Source of the DNA: a virus | Virus record (IMG/VR): IMGVR_UViG_3300020205_000847 | Span: 1 to 20,017 of that record | Reading direction: 5' to 3' (one strand) | Length of the DNA stretch: 20,017 nt | Shown: one piece after another, positions 1 to 6,869 of the stretch | Layout of the letters: every line of letters begins with the position of its first letter | Numbering within the stretch: position 1 is the first letter of the stretch | The notes under the pieces: generated by a model | The model's database searches: none | What the model was told of the DNA's origin: nothing | What the model saw: only the letters and a program-made list of their open reading frames with translations | Program-made: the position numbers and the translations under genes

Positions 1-831
1 ACATTCAATTTCTCGTTTGAACCTATCCTCACCTAATTGTGCTTTTATTTCATCAGCCCATTTTTGATCACGTTCAGGTTGTTCTGACCAATGAGAACGA
101 AACGCTTTAAATCCATTAATTCCCAACGGGGTTTTATTACCGTAATCATCTTCTGTTTTGTTAGCACCTTTCCAAATTAATGCAAATTGATCTTCATCTG
201 AATTTGGAGTACTTGTTATAATTGCTTTACCCCCTGTACTTAATGTGGGGGTAATTGATGTCCAAAAGGCTTGCGCTATACTAGGTCGTACAAAAGCAAA
301 TTCATCTAAGTATAACAGCGTAATAGACATACCCCGGCCAGTATTTTCAGTAGTAGTTGCTGATACGATACGACTCCCATTTTCAAAATCTAATGATCCT
401 TTATTATAAGTAGTGACGCCGGCTTTAATGTAATCTGGGCAATTTTCATATGCATATCTAATACGTTGCATAATTTCTTGAGCACCGGTATATTTGTGTG
501 CCGCAATTAAAATTGTAGAGTCCGGGACAAACATCGCATACCAAAGTAAATATCCCGCTGCAGAGGTACTTTTGCCACTTTGTCTTGGCATTAATGATAT
601 ACTAAATCTATTTTCGTGATATGTACTAATTAATCTTTGTTGATATCCCCATGGATGATATACCATACTACCTTTAGTAGGATGTTGAATTACAAAAAAA
701 TTATCTAAAAAATAAAAATGACCGGTCTTAGGATCACAGCACTTTATAAAATCTTGTAATTCCTTATCGGTTTTAAATTTAGTTTTTACATAGGGATTTT
801 TTACAAGACTAGGAACGTCATTTTTACTCAT
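1..831 (-). CDS. Terminase large subunit, T4 gp17-like (3' end missing)
   Basis: This is the DNA-packaging motor ATPase, which would pump phage DNA into proheads and cut the concatemer. The reading frame is open from the ATG at 829-831 to the window edge, giving 277 residues of the N-terminal ATPase domain; the nuclease domain lies outside. Visible motifs are Walker A MPRQSGKST at residues 81-89, Walker B LLYLDEFAF at 172-180 with the catalytic Glu, and the coupling motif TSTPNS at 206-211. The order and spacing match the T4 gp17 family. The start lies 9 bases after the stop of the methyltransferase gene, so the two are probably co-transcribed. The family assignment is firm; the T4-like subgroup is inferred from the YLDEFAF form of Walker B. 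Confidence 0.93.
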   Translation of the reverse strand, partial: MSKNDVPSLVKNPYVKTKFKTDKELQDFIKCCDPKTGHFYFLDNFFVIQHPTKGSMVYHPWGYQQRLISTYHENRFSISLMPRQSGKSTSAAGYLLWYAMFVPDSTILIAAHKYTGAQEIMQRIRYAYENCPDYIKAGVTTYNKGSLDFENGSRIVSATTTENTGRGMSITLLYLDEFAFVRPSIAQAFWTSITPTLSTGGKAIITSTPNSDEDQFALIWKGANKTEDDYGNKTPLGINGFKAFRSHWSEQPERDQKWADEIKAQLGEDRFKREIEC

Positions 832-840
832 AATGAGTAT

Positions 841-1533
841 TTATTTAATATCTAATGGCCGAGCCTTAGTAGCAACGATACAGTAAAAATGTTCTTTAAC
901 TAAATTTGGAGTTCCGTCTTCATTTTTAGAAAACGATACCTCAAACTCAAAATTATTAAAAATATTGATATCAAAACCGGTTCTATTTAGTAATGCTGCT
1001 AGTTGCTGTTCACCAAATATACTATAATGATTTAAGTTAAATTCGTGCTTTCTAACACAATTGGGTGCAGGTACTTCAATATAAATTTTACCATGCTGTT
1101 TTAATATTCTATTATATTCCATTAATGAAAAAATAGGATAAGGACTATGTTCTAACGCATGACGTAAAAAGATAAAATCTACACTTTCATCATAGTATCC
1201 ATCTTTTTGTGGCAAAAAAGATAAATCATATTTTTTAATAATATGTCCTTTATCTTCACATAGTTTAATATCTCCGGGACTTAATGTAACACCTATAACA
1301 TCTGTATATTCACGAGTTTTCATTTCATCTAAGAAATATCCTGGGCCGCAACCCAAATCTAAAATTTTAGCATTTTTAGGGATATTTAACGGGTCAATGT
1401 ATGTTTTAACTACTTGCGTAGTTAATACACCATGCATATCACTGAGACCTTCGTCATAAATATGCGCTGTATAAAGCCATTCATTGTAAAATTTAAGTTT
1501 TACGAGGTCTAGTGTAGTATTGATATCAATCAT
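841..1533 (-). CDS. Class I SAM-dependent methyltransferase
   Basis: This 230-residue protein has the class I methyltransferase SAM-binding loop DLGCGPG at residues 59-65, an acidic position after the next strand, and RHALEH in the region that follows motif II in type-11 methyltransferases. The substrate cannot be read from the sequence. The first 50 residues, before the SAM domain, look like a small family-specific cap. It ends 9 bases before the terminase start and begins about 50 bases after the stop of the small gene at 1587. The leader contains TAGGATT as a weak ribosome-binding site. Modification of a phage surface sugar, DNA or a host metabolite are all possible. Confidence 0.8.
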   Translation of the reverse strand: MIDINTTLDLVKLKFYNEWLYTAHIYDEGLSDMHGVLTTQVVKTYIDPLNIPKNAKILDLGCGPGYFLDEMKTREYTDVIGVTLSPGDIKLCEDKGHIIKKYDLSFLPQKDGYYDESVDFIFLRHALEHSPYPIFSLMEYNRILKQHGKIYIEVPAPNCVRKHEFNLNHYSIFGEQQLAALLNRTGFDINIFNNFEFEVSFSKNEDGTPNLVKEHFYCIVATKARPLDIK

Positions 1534-1586
1534 TTGTAATCCTATATTGTATTATACAATACTTAGTCTTGCAAACATCAATACAA

Positions 1587-1961
1587 TTATTTTTTATAAC
1601 CTTTAAAGGGGTTTACAGGACTAATAGAATTAGTAGTGTCTAATTCTTTACTTTCTAAATCGCCCTTATTGATATCTTGATACACACTACCTACTGCCTG
1701 GTATGCTTGTTTAAGCATTTTTTGTTCAATTTCAGAATACGGCGCTGCAAGATTATTTCTACCGGCCCAACTTTGACTATTAACCATATTTATTGGAGTT
1801 GTGCCATCACTGCAGGCCACAGCCATCATTACACGATTTAACTCATATGTTCTATCGGCGCGGTCTTTATCTACAAATGTATGTAGCCCGCGAGTAGAAA
1901 CATCTTGCCGTTTAGATATTTTACCAGCCACTGCTTCAATTACAAATTCACTTGCTCTCAT
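1587..1961 (-). CDS. Conserved phage protein with MRASEFVIEA start, candidate capsid-targeted internal protein
   Basis: The protein is 124 residues. It has a basic segment after the N-terminus (GKISKRQ), then RGLHTF and SWAGRNN motifs that I recall from uncharacterised proteins of environmental T4-like phages. The N-terminus MRASEFVIEA resembles the capsid-targeting peptide of T4 internal proteins, which ends in an I-x-E or L-x-E site cut by the gp21 prohead protease. Its C-terminus NPFKGYKK is nearly the same as that of the upstream neighbour. The ATG overlaps that neighbour's TGA stop, so translation is coupled. The function is unknown; the packaging idea is inference. Confidence 0.75.
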   Translation of the reverse strand: MRASEFVIEAVAGKISKRQDVSTRGLHTFVDKDRADRTYELNRVMMAVACSDGTTPINMVNSQSWAGRNNLAAPYSEIEQKMLKQAYQAVGSVYQDINKGDLESKELDTTNSISPVNPFKGYKK

Positions 1962-2347
1962 TTAGGATATCCTTTAAAAGGATTAATTGGACTATTTTTA
2001 TTGTTACTTGGATCGGCACTATTAGAAGTACTAATAAGTTTTTTACCGTGTAATCCTAATTGTTTTAATGCTATGTCTATATCAGTTCCTAAATTAGGAT
2101 CCATATAATCTGTAACTATCATATTTTCTCCCCACTCAGTTTTTGCAGCATATGTACCAACCGTGACCCCTTGTTGTTTGTTAACAGCAGCACCCTTTGC
2201 TCCTGCCATAGCCACCCCAAATCTATATTGCGGATAAAAATCACTATTAGGCAATGCTGATATAGTATAAACACCCGGTAAAGTTTGCTTTACTTCTTGT
2301 GATAAAGTATTAACAGTTGATTCTATAATGAATTCATGCGCTCTCAT
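1958..2347 (-). CDS. Conserved phage protein with MRAHEFIIES start, candidate capsid-targeted internal protein
   Basis: I chose the ATG at 2345-2347 because it places MRAHEFIIES at the N-terminus, parallel to the next gene, and because it lies 1 base after the stop of the upstream virion gene. A longer in-frame start would overlap that gene by about 50 bases. The protein is 129 residues, ends in NPFKGYPK, and has a central domain unlike its neighbour's (LPGVYTI, YRFGVAMAGA). The shared ends with different middles suggest sorting or processing signals. It is coupled to the next gene by an ATGA overlap. No enzymatic motif is visible. Confidence 0.75.
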   Translation of the reverse strand: MRAHEFIIESTVNTLSQEVKQTLPGVYTISALPNSDFYPQYRFGVAMAGAKGAAVNKQQGVTVGTYAAKTEWGENMIVTDYMDPNLGTDIDIALKQLGLHGKKLISTSNSADPSNNKNSPINPFKGYPK

Positions 2348-2348
2348 A

Positions 2349-2882
2349 TTATGTTTCAGTAGATAAATCCAAACTGTTTTCAGTTGATAGTAAATCACCG
2401 GCGGTATATCCGTCTAGTTCTAAATCTAACCCAACTGTTGTTTCCCCAACCGTTGTTACCTGCGCTGATATAAAATGAAATATTGTAGAATTTACTAGTG
2501 GATTTACTAATATTCTTACATTTGATCCACTAATATCTATATCATATTCTGTTAACGGGGAACCTGTAAACAATGTACTATGTCCATTCCATTTTACAGT
2601 TGAGGCTGAAGATGAAGATGCGACTAATGTAATATTTTGCCTGTTAGCAGTAGTTAAATCTTGTGAATTAATTTGAAAAACACCTTGAGTAAAAGTTAAC
2701 GCAGGGGTTTGAAAAATTATTTGGGCAGCTGTGTTACCCACACTATATGCTTCTGATGTAGAAAAATCACTACTAAACAATACAGAAAAATTATTATTAA
2801 TTTTACCAAATGCAGTGCGTAATGGATCACCGTCCCCGTCATTGGGCAAAGCTCCTATATTAATTGTTTCTTGTACAGCCAT
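2349..2882 (-). CDS. Putative virion structural protein with the PNDGDGDPLRTAFGKINNNF motif
   Basis: The 177-residue protein begins with the pattern GALPNDGDGDPLRTAF followed by KINNNF. I know this pattern from the N-terminal regions of many structural (tail, fibre, neck) proteins in T4-like phages. The rest is rich in Ser, Thr, Val and Asn, as in beta-structured fibre domains, and has no catalytic motif. The start follows an AAGGATTATACTATG leader that is almost identical to the one before the propeller gene upstream. A TATAAATA box at 2904-2911 may serve as a late promoter. It is followed after 1 base by the next gene, forming a small operon. Confidence 0.7.
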   Translation of the reverse strand: MAVQETINIGALPNDGDGDPLRTAFGKINNNFSVLFSSDFSTSEAYSVGNTAAQIIFQTPALTFTQGVFQINSQDLTTANRQNITLVASSSSASTVKWNGHSTLFTGSPLTEYDIDISGSNVRILVNPLVNSTIFHFISAQVTTVGETTVGLDLELDGYTAGDLLSTENSLDLSTET

Positions 2883-2903
2883 AGTATAATCCTTATTATA
2901 TTA

Positions 2904-2911
2904 TATTTATA
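2904..2911 (-). promoter_or_regulatory. Candidate T4-type late promoter TATAAATA
   Basis: On the minus strand this reads TATAAATA, the consensus of the T4 late -10 element recognised with gp55. It lies 20-30 bases before the ATG at 2882 and upstream of an AAGGA ribosome-binding site. The late sigma factor itself is not in this window, so the assignment is by motif and position only. Confidence 0.5.
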
Positions 2912-2923
2912 CTTGTAGATGCA

Positions 2924-3910
2924 TCATTGTATACCGCCGGCTGCGGCTAATTCATATATAGCCGCACTAAGTGGACCACGTGTAGACGTGGCTGCAGTAT
3001 CAGTTGCATATGTGATTCGTTGTACGATTGACACCCCGCCCGGATAGGCGCCACCACCAAACCAGCCATCAGTAGAATTACCGGCTGCTGCCATATATGA
3101 GATAGCCGAACTAAGTGGGCCACGAACACTTGCAGTTGCTGTATCGGTTGCATATGTGATTCGGTCTACAGTTGAAGTGAGACCGGGGCCGGTAGATATG
3201 CCAGACCCGCCACCAAACCACGCATTAGTTGTATTACCTGCTGCGCCTAGATTAGTACGTCTGCCTACACTAAGTGGACCGCGTATACTAGCGGTTGCAG
3301 TATCAGTTGCATATGTGATTCGTTCTACTGCTGAGAGGCCCGGCACTCCCCCCGCATTGCCACCGCCAAACCAGCCATCGGTTTCATTACCTGCAGCGGC
3401 AGATAGGCTTGTACCTGCCGGATAACTAAGTGTACCACGTACACTAGCGGTAGCAGTATCGGTTGCATATGTTATTCGGTCAACCGTTGACTTGTTATAA
3501 GGCTGTGCGTTGTCGTTATACCCACCTCCAAACCATGCATAATCAGTATTACCTGCTGCGGCTACACCATATTTAGCCTGACTAAGTGGACCGCGTACAC
3601 TAGCGGTTGCCGTATCGGTTGCATATGTGATTCGGTCTACTGTTGAGGTTACAGGGAACGTCCCGCCGCCAAACCAGCCATCAGTAAGATTACCGGCTGC
3701 GGCTAAACGCCTTCTAGCCAAACTAAGCGGTCCACGCACTGACGCGGTTGCTGTATCGGTTGCAAATGTTATTCGGGCTACGGTTGACCTAAAACCCGGA
3801 GCTGTACCGCCACCAAACCACGCCGCTGTGTTTTCCTGCACGGCAGGTGCATCTGTCATAGTAAATCCACCTGAAAAAGAAACCCCAGCCGTTATTGTAA
3901 ATCCTGACAT
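2924..3910 (-). CDS. Six-repeat kelch-like propeller protein, probable tail fibre or adhesin
   Basis: The 328-residue protein contains six repeats of 47-54 residues, each opening with WFGGG (Trp at about 31, 79, 126, 180, 231 and 283) and containing RITYATDTATA followed by RGPLS. Six such units would suit a six-bladed beta-propeller of kelch type, but that fold is inferred. The first 20 residues, MSGFTITAGVSFSGGF, match the N-termini of the glycine-rich proteins at 15988 and 16799, which points to a common anchor on the virion. The leader AAGGATTATACTATG is shared with the next gene. The likely role is receptor or glycan binding. The last repeat ends only a few residues before the stop, so there is no C-terminal domain. 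Confidence 0.75.
   Translation of the reverse strand: MSGFTITAGVSFSGGFTMTDAPAVQENTAAWFGGGTAPGFRSTVARITFATDTATASVRGPLSLARRRLAAAGNLTDGWFGGGTFPVTSTVDRITYATDTATASVRGPLSQAKYGVAAAGNTDYAWFGGGYNDNAQPYNKSTVDRITYATDTATASVRGTLSYPAGTSLSAAAGNETDGWFGGGNAGGVPGLSAVERITYATDTATASIRGPLSVGRRTNLGAAGNTTNAWFGGGSGISTGPGLTSTVDRITYATDTATASVRGPLSSAISYMAAAGNSTDGWFGGGAYPGGVSIVQRITYATDTAATSTRGPLSAAIYELAAAGGIQ
2940..3830 (-). repeat. Six tandem ~150-bp coding repeats of the propeller gene
   Basis: The nucleotide sequence repeats with the protein: each unit carries a close copy of a block reading, on the plus strand, as CTAAGTGGACC, then a stretch with GTATCGGTTGCATATGTGATTCGG. Copies begin near 2967, 3111, 3269, 3426, 3580 and 3720. 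DNA-level similarity indicates recent expansion or homogenisation, and could allow blade gain or loss by recombination. Confidence 0.8.
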
Positions 3911-3931
3911 AGTATAATCCTTGCTATGTTA

Positions 3932-3939
3932 TATTTATC
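3932..3939 (-). promoter_or_regulatory. Candidate late promoter GATAAATA for the propeller gene
   Basis: The minus strand reads GATAAATA, one base from the T4 late consensus, about 20-30 bases upstream of the ATG at 3910. A second GATAAATA on the plus strand at 3956-3963 faces the opposite way, making a divergent pair 16 bases apart. Confidence 0.45.
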
Positions 3940-3955
3940 AGTTTACTAATATATA

Positions 3956-3963
3956 GATAAATA
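3956..3963 (+). promoter_or_regulatory. Candidate late promoter GATAAATA for the nuclease gene
   Basis: This is the plus-strand partner of the divergent pair. It lies 20 bases before the nuclease ATG at 3984, followed by the ribosome-binding site TTAAGGAAT. The match is one base from the T4 late -10 consensus TATAAATA. Confidence 0.45.
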
Positions 3964-3983
3964 TACACATATTAAGGAATATC

Positions 3984-4784
3984 ATGCGGAAATTATTTGT
4001 ATTTTTGTTAGTAATATCAAGTACGTTTGCTAATGCTTGGGTACAACGTGCGCCAAATATTATAGAATCTTGTAAAATACATGCTCCATATGGATTTCCA
4101 ATAACAAACGGAATTACTACTATATGTAGACAGGGATATCTAGTTGGCTATGATGCAGCAGCAAAACTACCAAAATTTGTAACATATCAATTAACACCCA
4201 ATAACGCACTAGGATGTATCGCACGTACTGACGCTTTTGCAATTGATAAAAGTATTATTAATGGTGCCACCCCTGATGATTATGTTGGTACTGGATATGA
4301 TAAGGGACATATGAGTCCAGATGGTGATTTAAGTTGGGATGTGCAAGTGGAATATGAATCATTTTTAATGACTAATATGAGCCCGCAAGCTGGTTCATTC
4401 AATCGAGGTATTTGGAAATTATTGGAAACTTCTATACGAGGCTGGACTGTACAAAATAATCAACCATATACAATTTATGTAGGTAGTGTGTATAATGCAA
4501 CTGATAAAACTATTGGAAATAAAGTACGTGTGCCACATGCTTATTATAAAATAGTTATAAATAATAAAACTAATCAAGTTGCCGGATGGATGTTCCCACA
4601 TACCCCGCCGTATCCTAATTTAGGAAATGATTTAACTAAATTTCGTTTAGCAATATTAGATATAGAAAAAATTGCTAAAGTTGATTTTAAATTTCCTAAC
4701 AACTCAATAGAACTTCAGCCCGGTCAAGAATGGCCAATAAATTTTGGACAATTAACTGAGGCAAAAAGAAACAAATGCAGATAA
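3984..4784 (+). CDS. Exported DNA/RNA non-specific endonuclease (NUC1/EndA superfamily)
   Basis: This 266-residue nuclease would cut single- and double-stranded DNA and RNA using a His general base and a Mg-bound Asn. The beta-beta-alpha metal motif is present: DKGHM at residues 106-110 (His109, from the family's DRGH) and NMSPQ at 131-135, followed by FNRGIWKLLE, which supplies the conserved Asn, Trp and Glu. Residues 1-18 form a signal peptide with AxA ending (ANA before WVQR), so export to the periplasm or outside is predicted. It is the only plus-strand gene and sits between two minus-strand operons with its own ribosome-binding site TTAAGGAAT. Possible jobs are DNA scavenging, exclusion of incoming DNA, or clearing viscous DNA at lysis. 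Confidence 0.88.
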   Translation: MRKLFVFLLVISSTFANAWVQRAPNIIESCKIHAPYGFPITNGITTICRQGYLVGYDAAAKLPKFVTYQLTPNNALGCIARTDAFAIDKSIINGATPDDYVGTGYDKGHMSPDGDLSWDVQVEYESFLMTNMSPQAGSFNRGIWKLLETSIRGWTVQNNQPYTIYVGSVYNATDKTIGNKVRVPHAYYKIVINNKTNQVAGWMFPHTPPYPNLGNDLTKFRLAILDIEKIAKVDFKFPNNSIELQPGQEWPINFGQLTEAKRNKCR

Positions 4785-4795
4785 CTATTCTGCAT
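4775..4795 (-). terminator. Candidate terminator between convergent genes
   Basis: A 7-bp inverted repeat (ATGCAGA and TCTGCAT) encloses a 7-base loop that contains the TAA stop of the nuclease gene. On the minus strand the hairpin is followed by the T-rich stretch TTGTTTCTTTTT, so it could end the spanin operon, which stops at 4805. On the plus strand it is followed by A-rich sequence and is a poorer terminator. Confidence 0.45.
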
Positions 4796-4804
4796 AAAAA
4801 ATAA

Positions 4805-5083
4805 TTATTGCACTTCGTCAAAGATTTTCTTTTGCTTAGTATACCATTCTAGAATAGCATCTAATTGTGCGGCACATTCATGTCGTAATCCATAATTTTT
4901 AGTAACAGTTTCCATTAACTTAGATAGTGTTGTAGTAGAATTTTCAATAAGTTCTAATGGCTTACAAGATTTTATAAGTTCATCAGGTAAAGAAGGAAAT
5001 GTTTGTTTTATTGGCACGGTACTACTACACCCGCTACTTAACAAAAGTAGTATCGTTAGAAATACAGCAAACAAAGATTTCAT
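4805..5083 (-). CDS. Putative outer-membrane spanin lipoprotein (Rz1-like)
   Basis: The 92-residue protein has a lipoprotein signal: a short basic start, a hydrophobic stretch and the lipobox LSSGC with the acylated Cys near residue 19. The mature part is about 73 residues, with two further Cys (KSCKP and HEC) and a helical, charged C-terminal region ending near WYTKQKKIF. Size, lipobox and position just downstream of a membrane/coiled-coil protein fit the outer-membrane half of a spanin pair that fuses inner and outer membranes at lysis. Its ATG overlaps the stop of that protein (ATGA). It lacks the strong proline richness of lambda Rz1. Another small phage lipoprotein function cannot be excluded. 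Confidence 0.65.
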   Translation of the reverse strand: MKSLFAVFLTILLLLSSGCSSTVPIKQTFPSLPDELIKSCKPLELIENSTTTLSKLMETVTKNYGLRHECAAQLDAILEWYTKQKKIFDEVQ

Positions 5084-5595
5084 TTTTTAGGTAATTTCAT
5101 AGTAGACGGATTAACTAACTCATTATGAGACTGTACTGGAATTTCAGTTACAAAATTTAATAATGTGGCGTCATTTTTTGCAGCAGCATTATGAACATTA
5201 ACTACTATGTCAGGAAGCACCGGACAGGATTGGTCCATCTTTACTGTTTCTCTGTCAATATATTTTACAATTGTATCGCCGGTTTGCTTTATTATTTGCT
5301 TTTTTACAATAACTTTAGTAACAACTTCAGTAGTTACTTTTTCTGATTTTACTTCCGCTTGAGCAACTTTTGCTTCCATTTCTTTAACTTTTAATTTCCA
5401 ATTTGCTTCGTTAGCCAATCCACCTTCTAAATATAATCCTAAACTTAAAATTATTATACTAATAATTTGTATAGGAAGTTTATAGGTACTAATAAAGGGA
5501 ATAAATCCTAATACAAACCCTGCAATAGTACCCAATACCCCTATAATAAAAATAAGATGGGGAATAAACTCGGGTAAAACAGATAAGATCCACAT
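5080..5595 (-). CDS. Putative inner-membrane spanin (Rz-like) with coiled coil
   Basis: The 171-residue protein has two hydrophobic segments (about residues 10-35 and 41-58), then a long charged alpha-helical stretch (KVKEMEAKVAQAEVKSEK) likely to form a coiled coil, then a Cys at about 124 in a DQSCPV context. This resembles inner-membrane spanins of environmental T4-like phages, which carry a periplasmic coiled coil ending near a Cys-Pro motif. The presence of two hydrophobic segments is unusual, since lambda Rz has one; the periplasmic placement of the coiled coil would require an N-out topology or a non-spanning first segment. It abuts the epimerase stop and is coupled to the lipoprotein gene. 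Confidence 0.62.
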   Translation of the reverse strand: MWILSVLPEFIPHLIFIIGVLGTIAGFVLGFIPFISTYKLPIQIISIIILSLGLYLEGGLANEANWKLKVKEMEAKVAQAEVKSEKVTTEVVTKVIVKKQIIKQTGDTIVKYIDRETVKMDQSCPVLPDIVVNVHNAAAKNDATLLNFVTEIPVQSHNELVNPSTMKLPKK

Positions 5596-6579
5596 TTAAC
5601 TATTTAGTATTGGTATCTTTGTTTGCCAATACTTAGACGTACTTAACCACTCATAATAATAATTAAAACCTTCTTCTACATCTACTTTAGGATCATATCC
5701 AAAGTCTTTTCTGGCGGCATCTATGTTTAACGAACCTCGGCTAGGGAAATCAGCATCTTTATTTTTTACTACTAATGTTCCGCCACCGGCTAATTTAATT
5801 GCTAGATGGGCAGCATTAAGCAAAGTTACACTATGACTCTTTGTTATATTATATGTTTTATTTTCGGTGTTATCACTCAATGCGGCAGCAACAATGCCAT
5901 CTGCTGCATCTTCAACATAAGTAAAATCTAATGTCTCTTTTTCACCATTAACTTTTAATGTCTCCCCGCGCATTGCAGTAAGTAAAAATTTACTAATAAC
6001 TCTATCTTCTACATCTAACGGACCATATACAGCACTAGGACGAATGATAGTATGAACCAAATTGGTTTTACGAGTATAATCTTTAACTAACCATTCACCT
6101 GCTAGTTTCATAATACCATACTGACCTTGAGGTTTGCAAATAGCATCTTCTGTTACATCATCTGTAAAGTCTCCGTATACCATTGAACTAGACATATATA
6201 TAAATTTACGCACATCATATTTGTTACTGGCTTCTAATAAATTTAATAATCCTTCACTCATTACCCGACTACCTGCTGCAGGGTTTGCATTAACTACCTT
6301 TTGTCTTGGAAAACTAGCCATATGAATTACAATCTCTGGCTGCTCAACATTAAATATATGGTCAACTGCGTGAGCATCACATATATCACGTTCGTAAATA
6401 TAACTATCCCTATCAATTTTTTTCCTACGCTCAATCATCAAGTAATCAATTTCATCTTGCGGAATGATACCGTAGTTTGTTTTAGAATCTACTATAGATA
6501 CTAAATGTCCCTTATCTTGTAATCGCTTAACTACATTGTGGCCTATTAATCCAAGACCACCGGTTACTAAAATATTCAT
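5596..6579 (-). CDS. NAD-dependent epimerase/dehydratase (extended SDR family)
   Basis: The 327-residue protein belongs to the extended short-chain dehydrogenase family that acts on nucleotide sugars. The NAD-binding motif GGLGLIG lies at residues 7-13, the catalytic Tyr and Lys are Y154 and K158 in YGIMK, and the partner Ser lies in MSSSMVYG at about 130-136. Length and layout match GalE- or WcaG-like enzymes. The sugar cannot be deduced. The ATG overlaps the stop of the preceding small gene (ATGA) and the gene abuts the spanin gene directly, so it is part of a coupled operon. Possible roles are modification of host surface glycans, a virion glycan or a DNA-linked sugar. Confidence 0.88.
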   Translation of the reverse strand: MNILVTGGLGLIGHNVVKRLQDKGHLVSIVDSKTNYGIIPQDEIDYLMIERRKKIDRDSYIYERDICDAHAVDHIFNVEQPEIVIHMASFPRQKVVNANPAAGSRVMSEGLLNLLEASNKYDVRKFIYMSSSMVYGDFTDDVTEDAICKPQGQYGIMKLAGEWLVKDYTRKTNLVHTIIRPSAVYGPLDVEDRVISKFLLTAMRGETLKVNGEKETLDFTYVEDAADGIVAAALSDNTENKTYNITKSHSVTLLNAAHLAIKLAGGGTLVVKNKDADFPSRGSLNIDAARKDFGYDPKVDVEEGFNYYYEWLSTSKYWQTKIPILNS

Positions 6580-6869
6580 TTAAACTTTAAACTCCAATAT
6601 GTATAGTCTTCTGCTAGTAAAATTGTCCGTACGTGATATGTAGTATTCATATCTAGATATGATATGCCACCCTTGTGCCAACTAGGAGGTTCAAGTGAAT
6701 GTTCTATTATCCATTTACCTGCTTCACTTTGTTGCCATTGCCAAAGTGGTTCTGCTGCATATATCGCCGGATCTTCAACATCGCCTATTTTAAATTGATA
6801 TACTACACAAGCAACTTTGCTTTGTACGGTATTATCTAGTAAAATCTTATTTTTAATATCTAATATCAT
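6576..6869 (-). CDS. Small conserved phage protein of unknown function
   Basis: This 97-residue protein contains the stretch VVYQFKIGDVEDPAIYAAEPLWQWQ, with several Trp residues. I recall similar uncharacterised proteins in environmental T4-like phages. It has no signal peptide, membrane segment or catalytic motif. It is coupled on both sides by ATGA overlaps, to thyA upstream and the epimerase downstream, which supports it as a real gene. Its place after the nucleotide-synthesis genes does not reveal a role. Confidence 0.7.
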   Translation of the reverse strand: MILDIKNKILLDNTVQSKVACVVYQFKIGDVEDPAIYAAEPLWQWQQSEAGKWIIEHSLEPPSWHKGGISYLDMNTTYHVRTILLAEDYTYWSLKFK

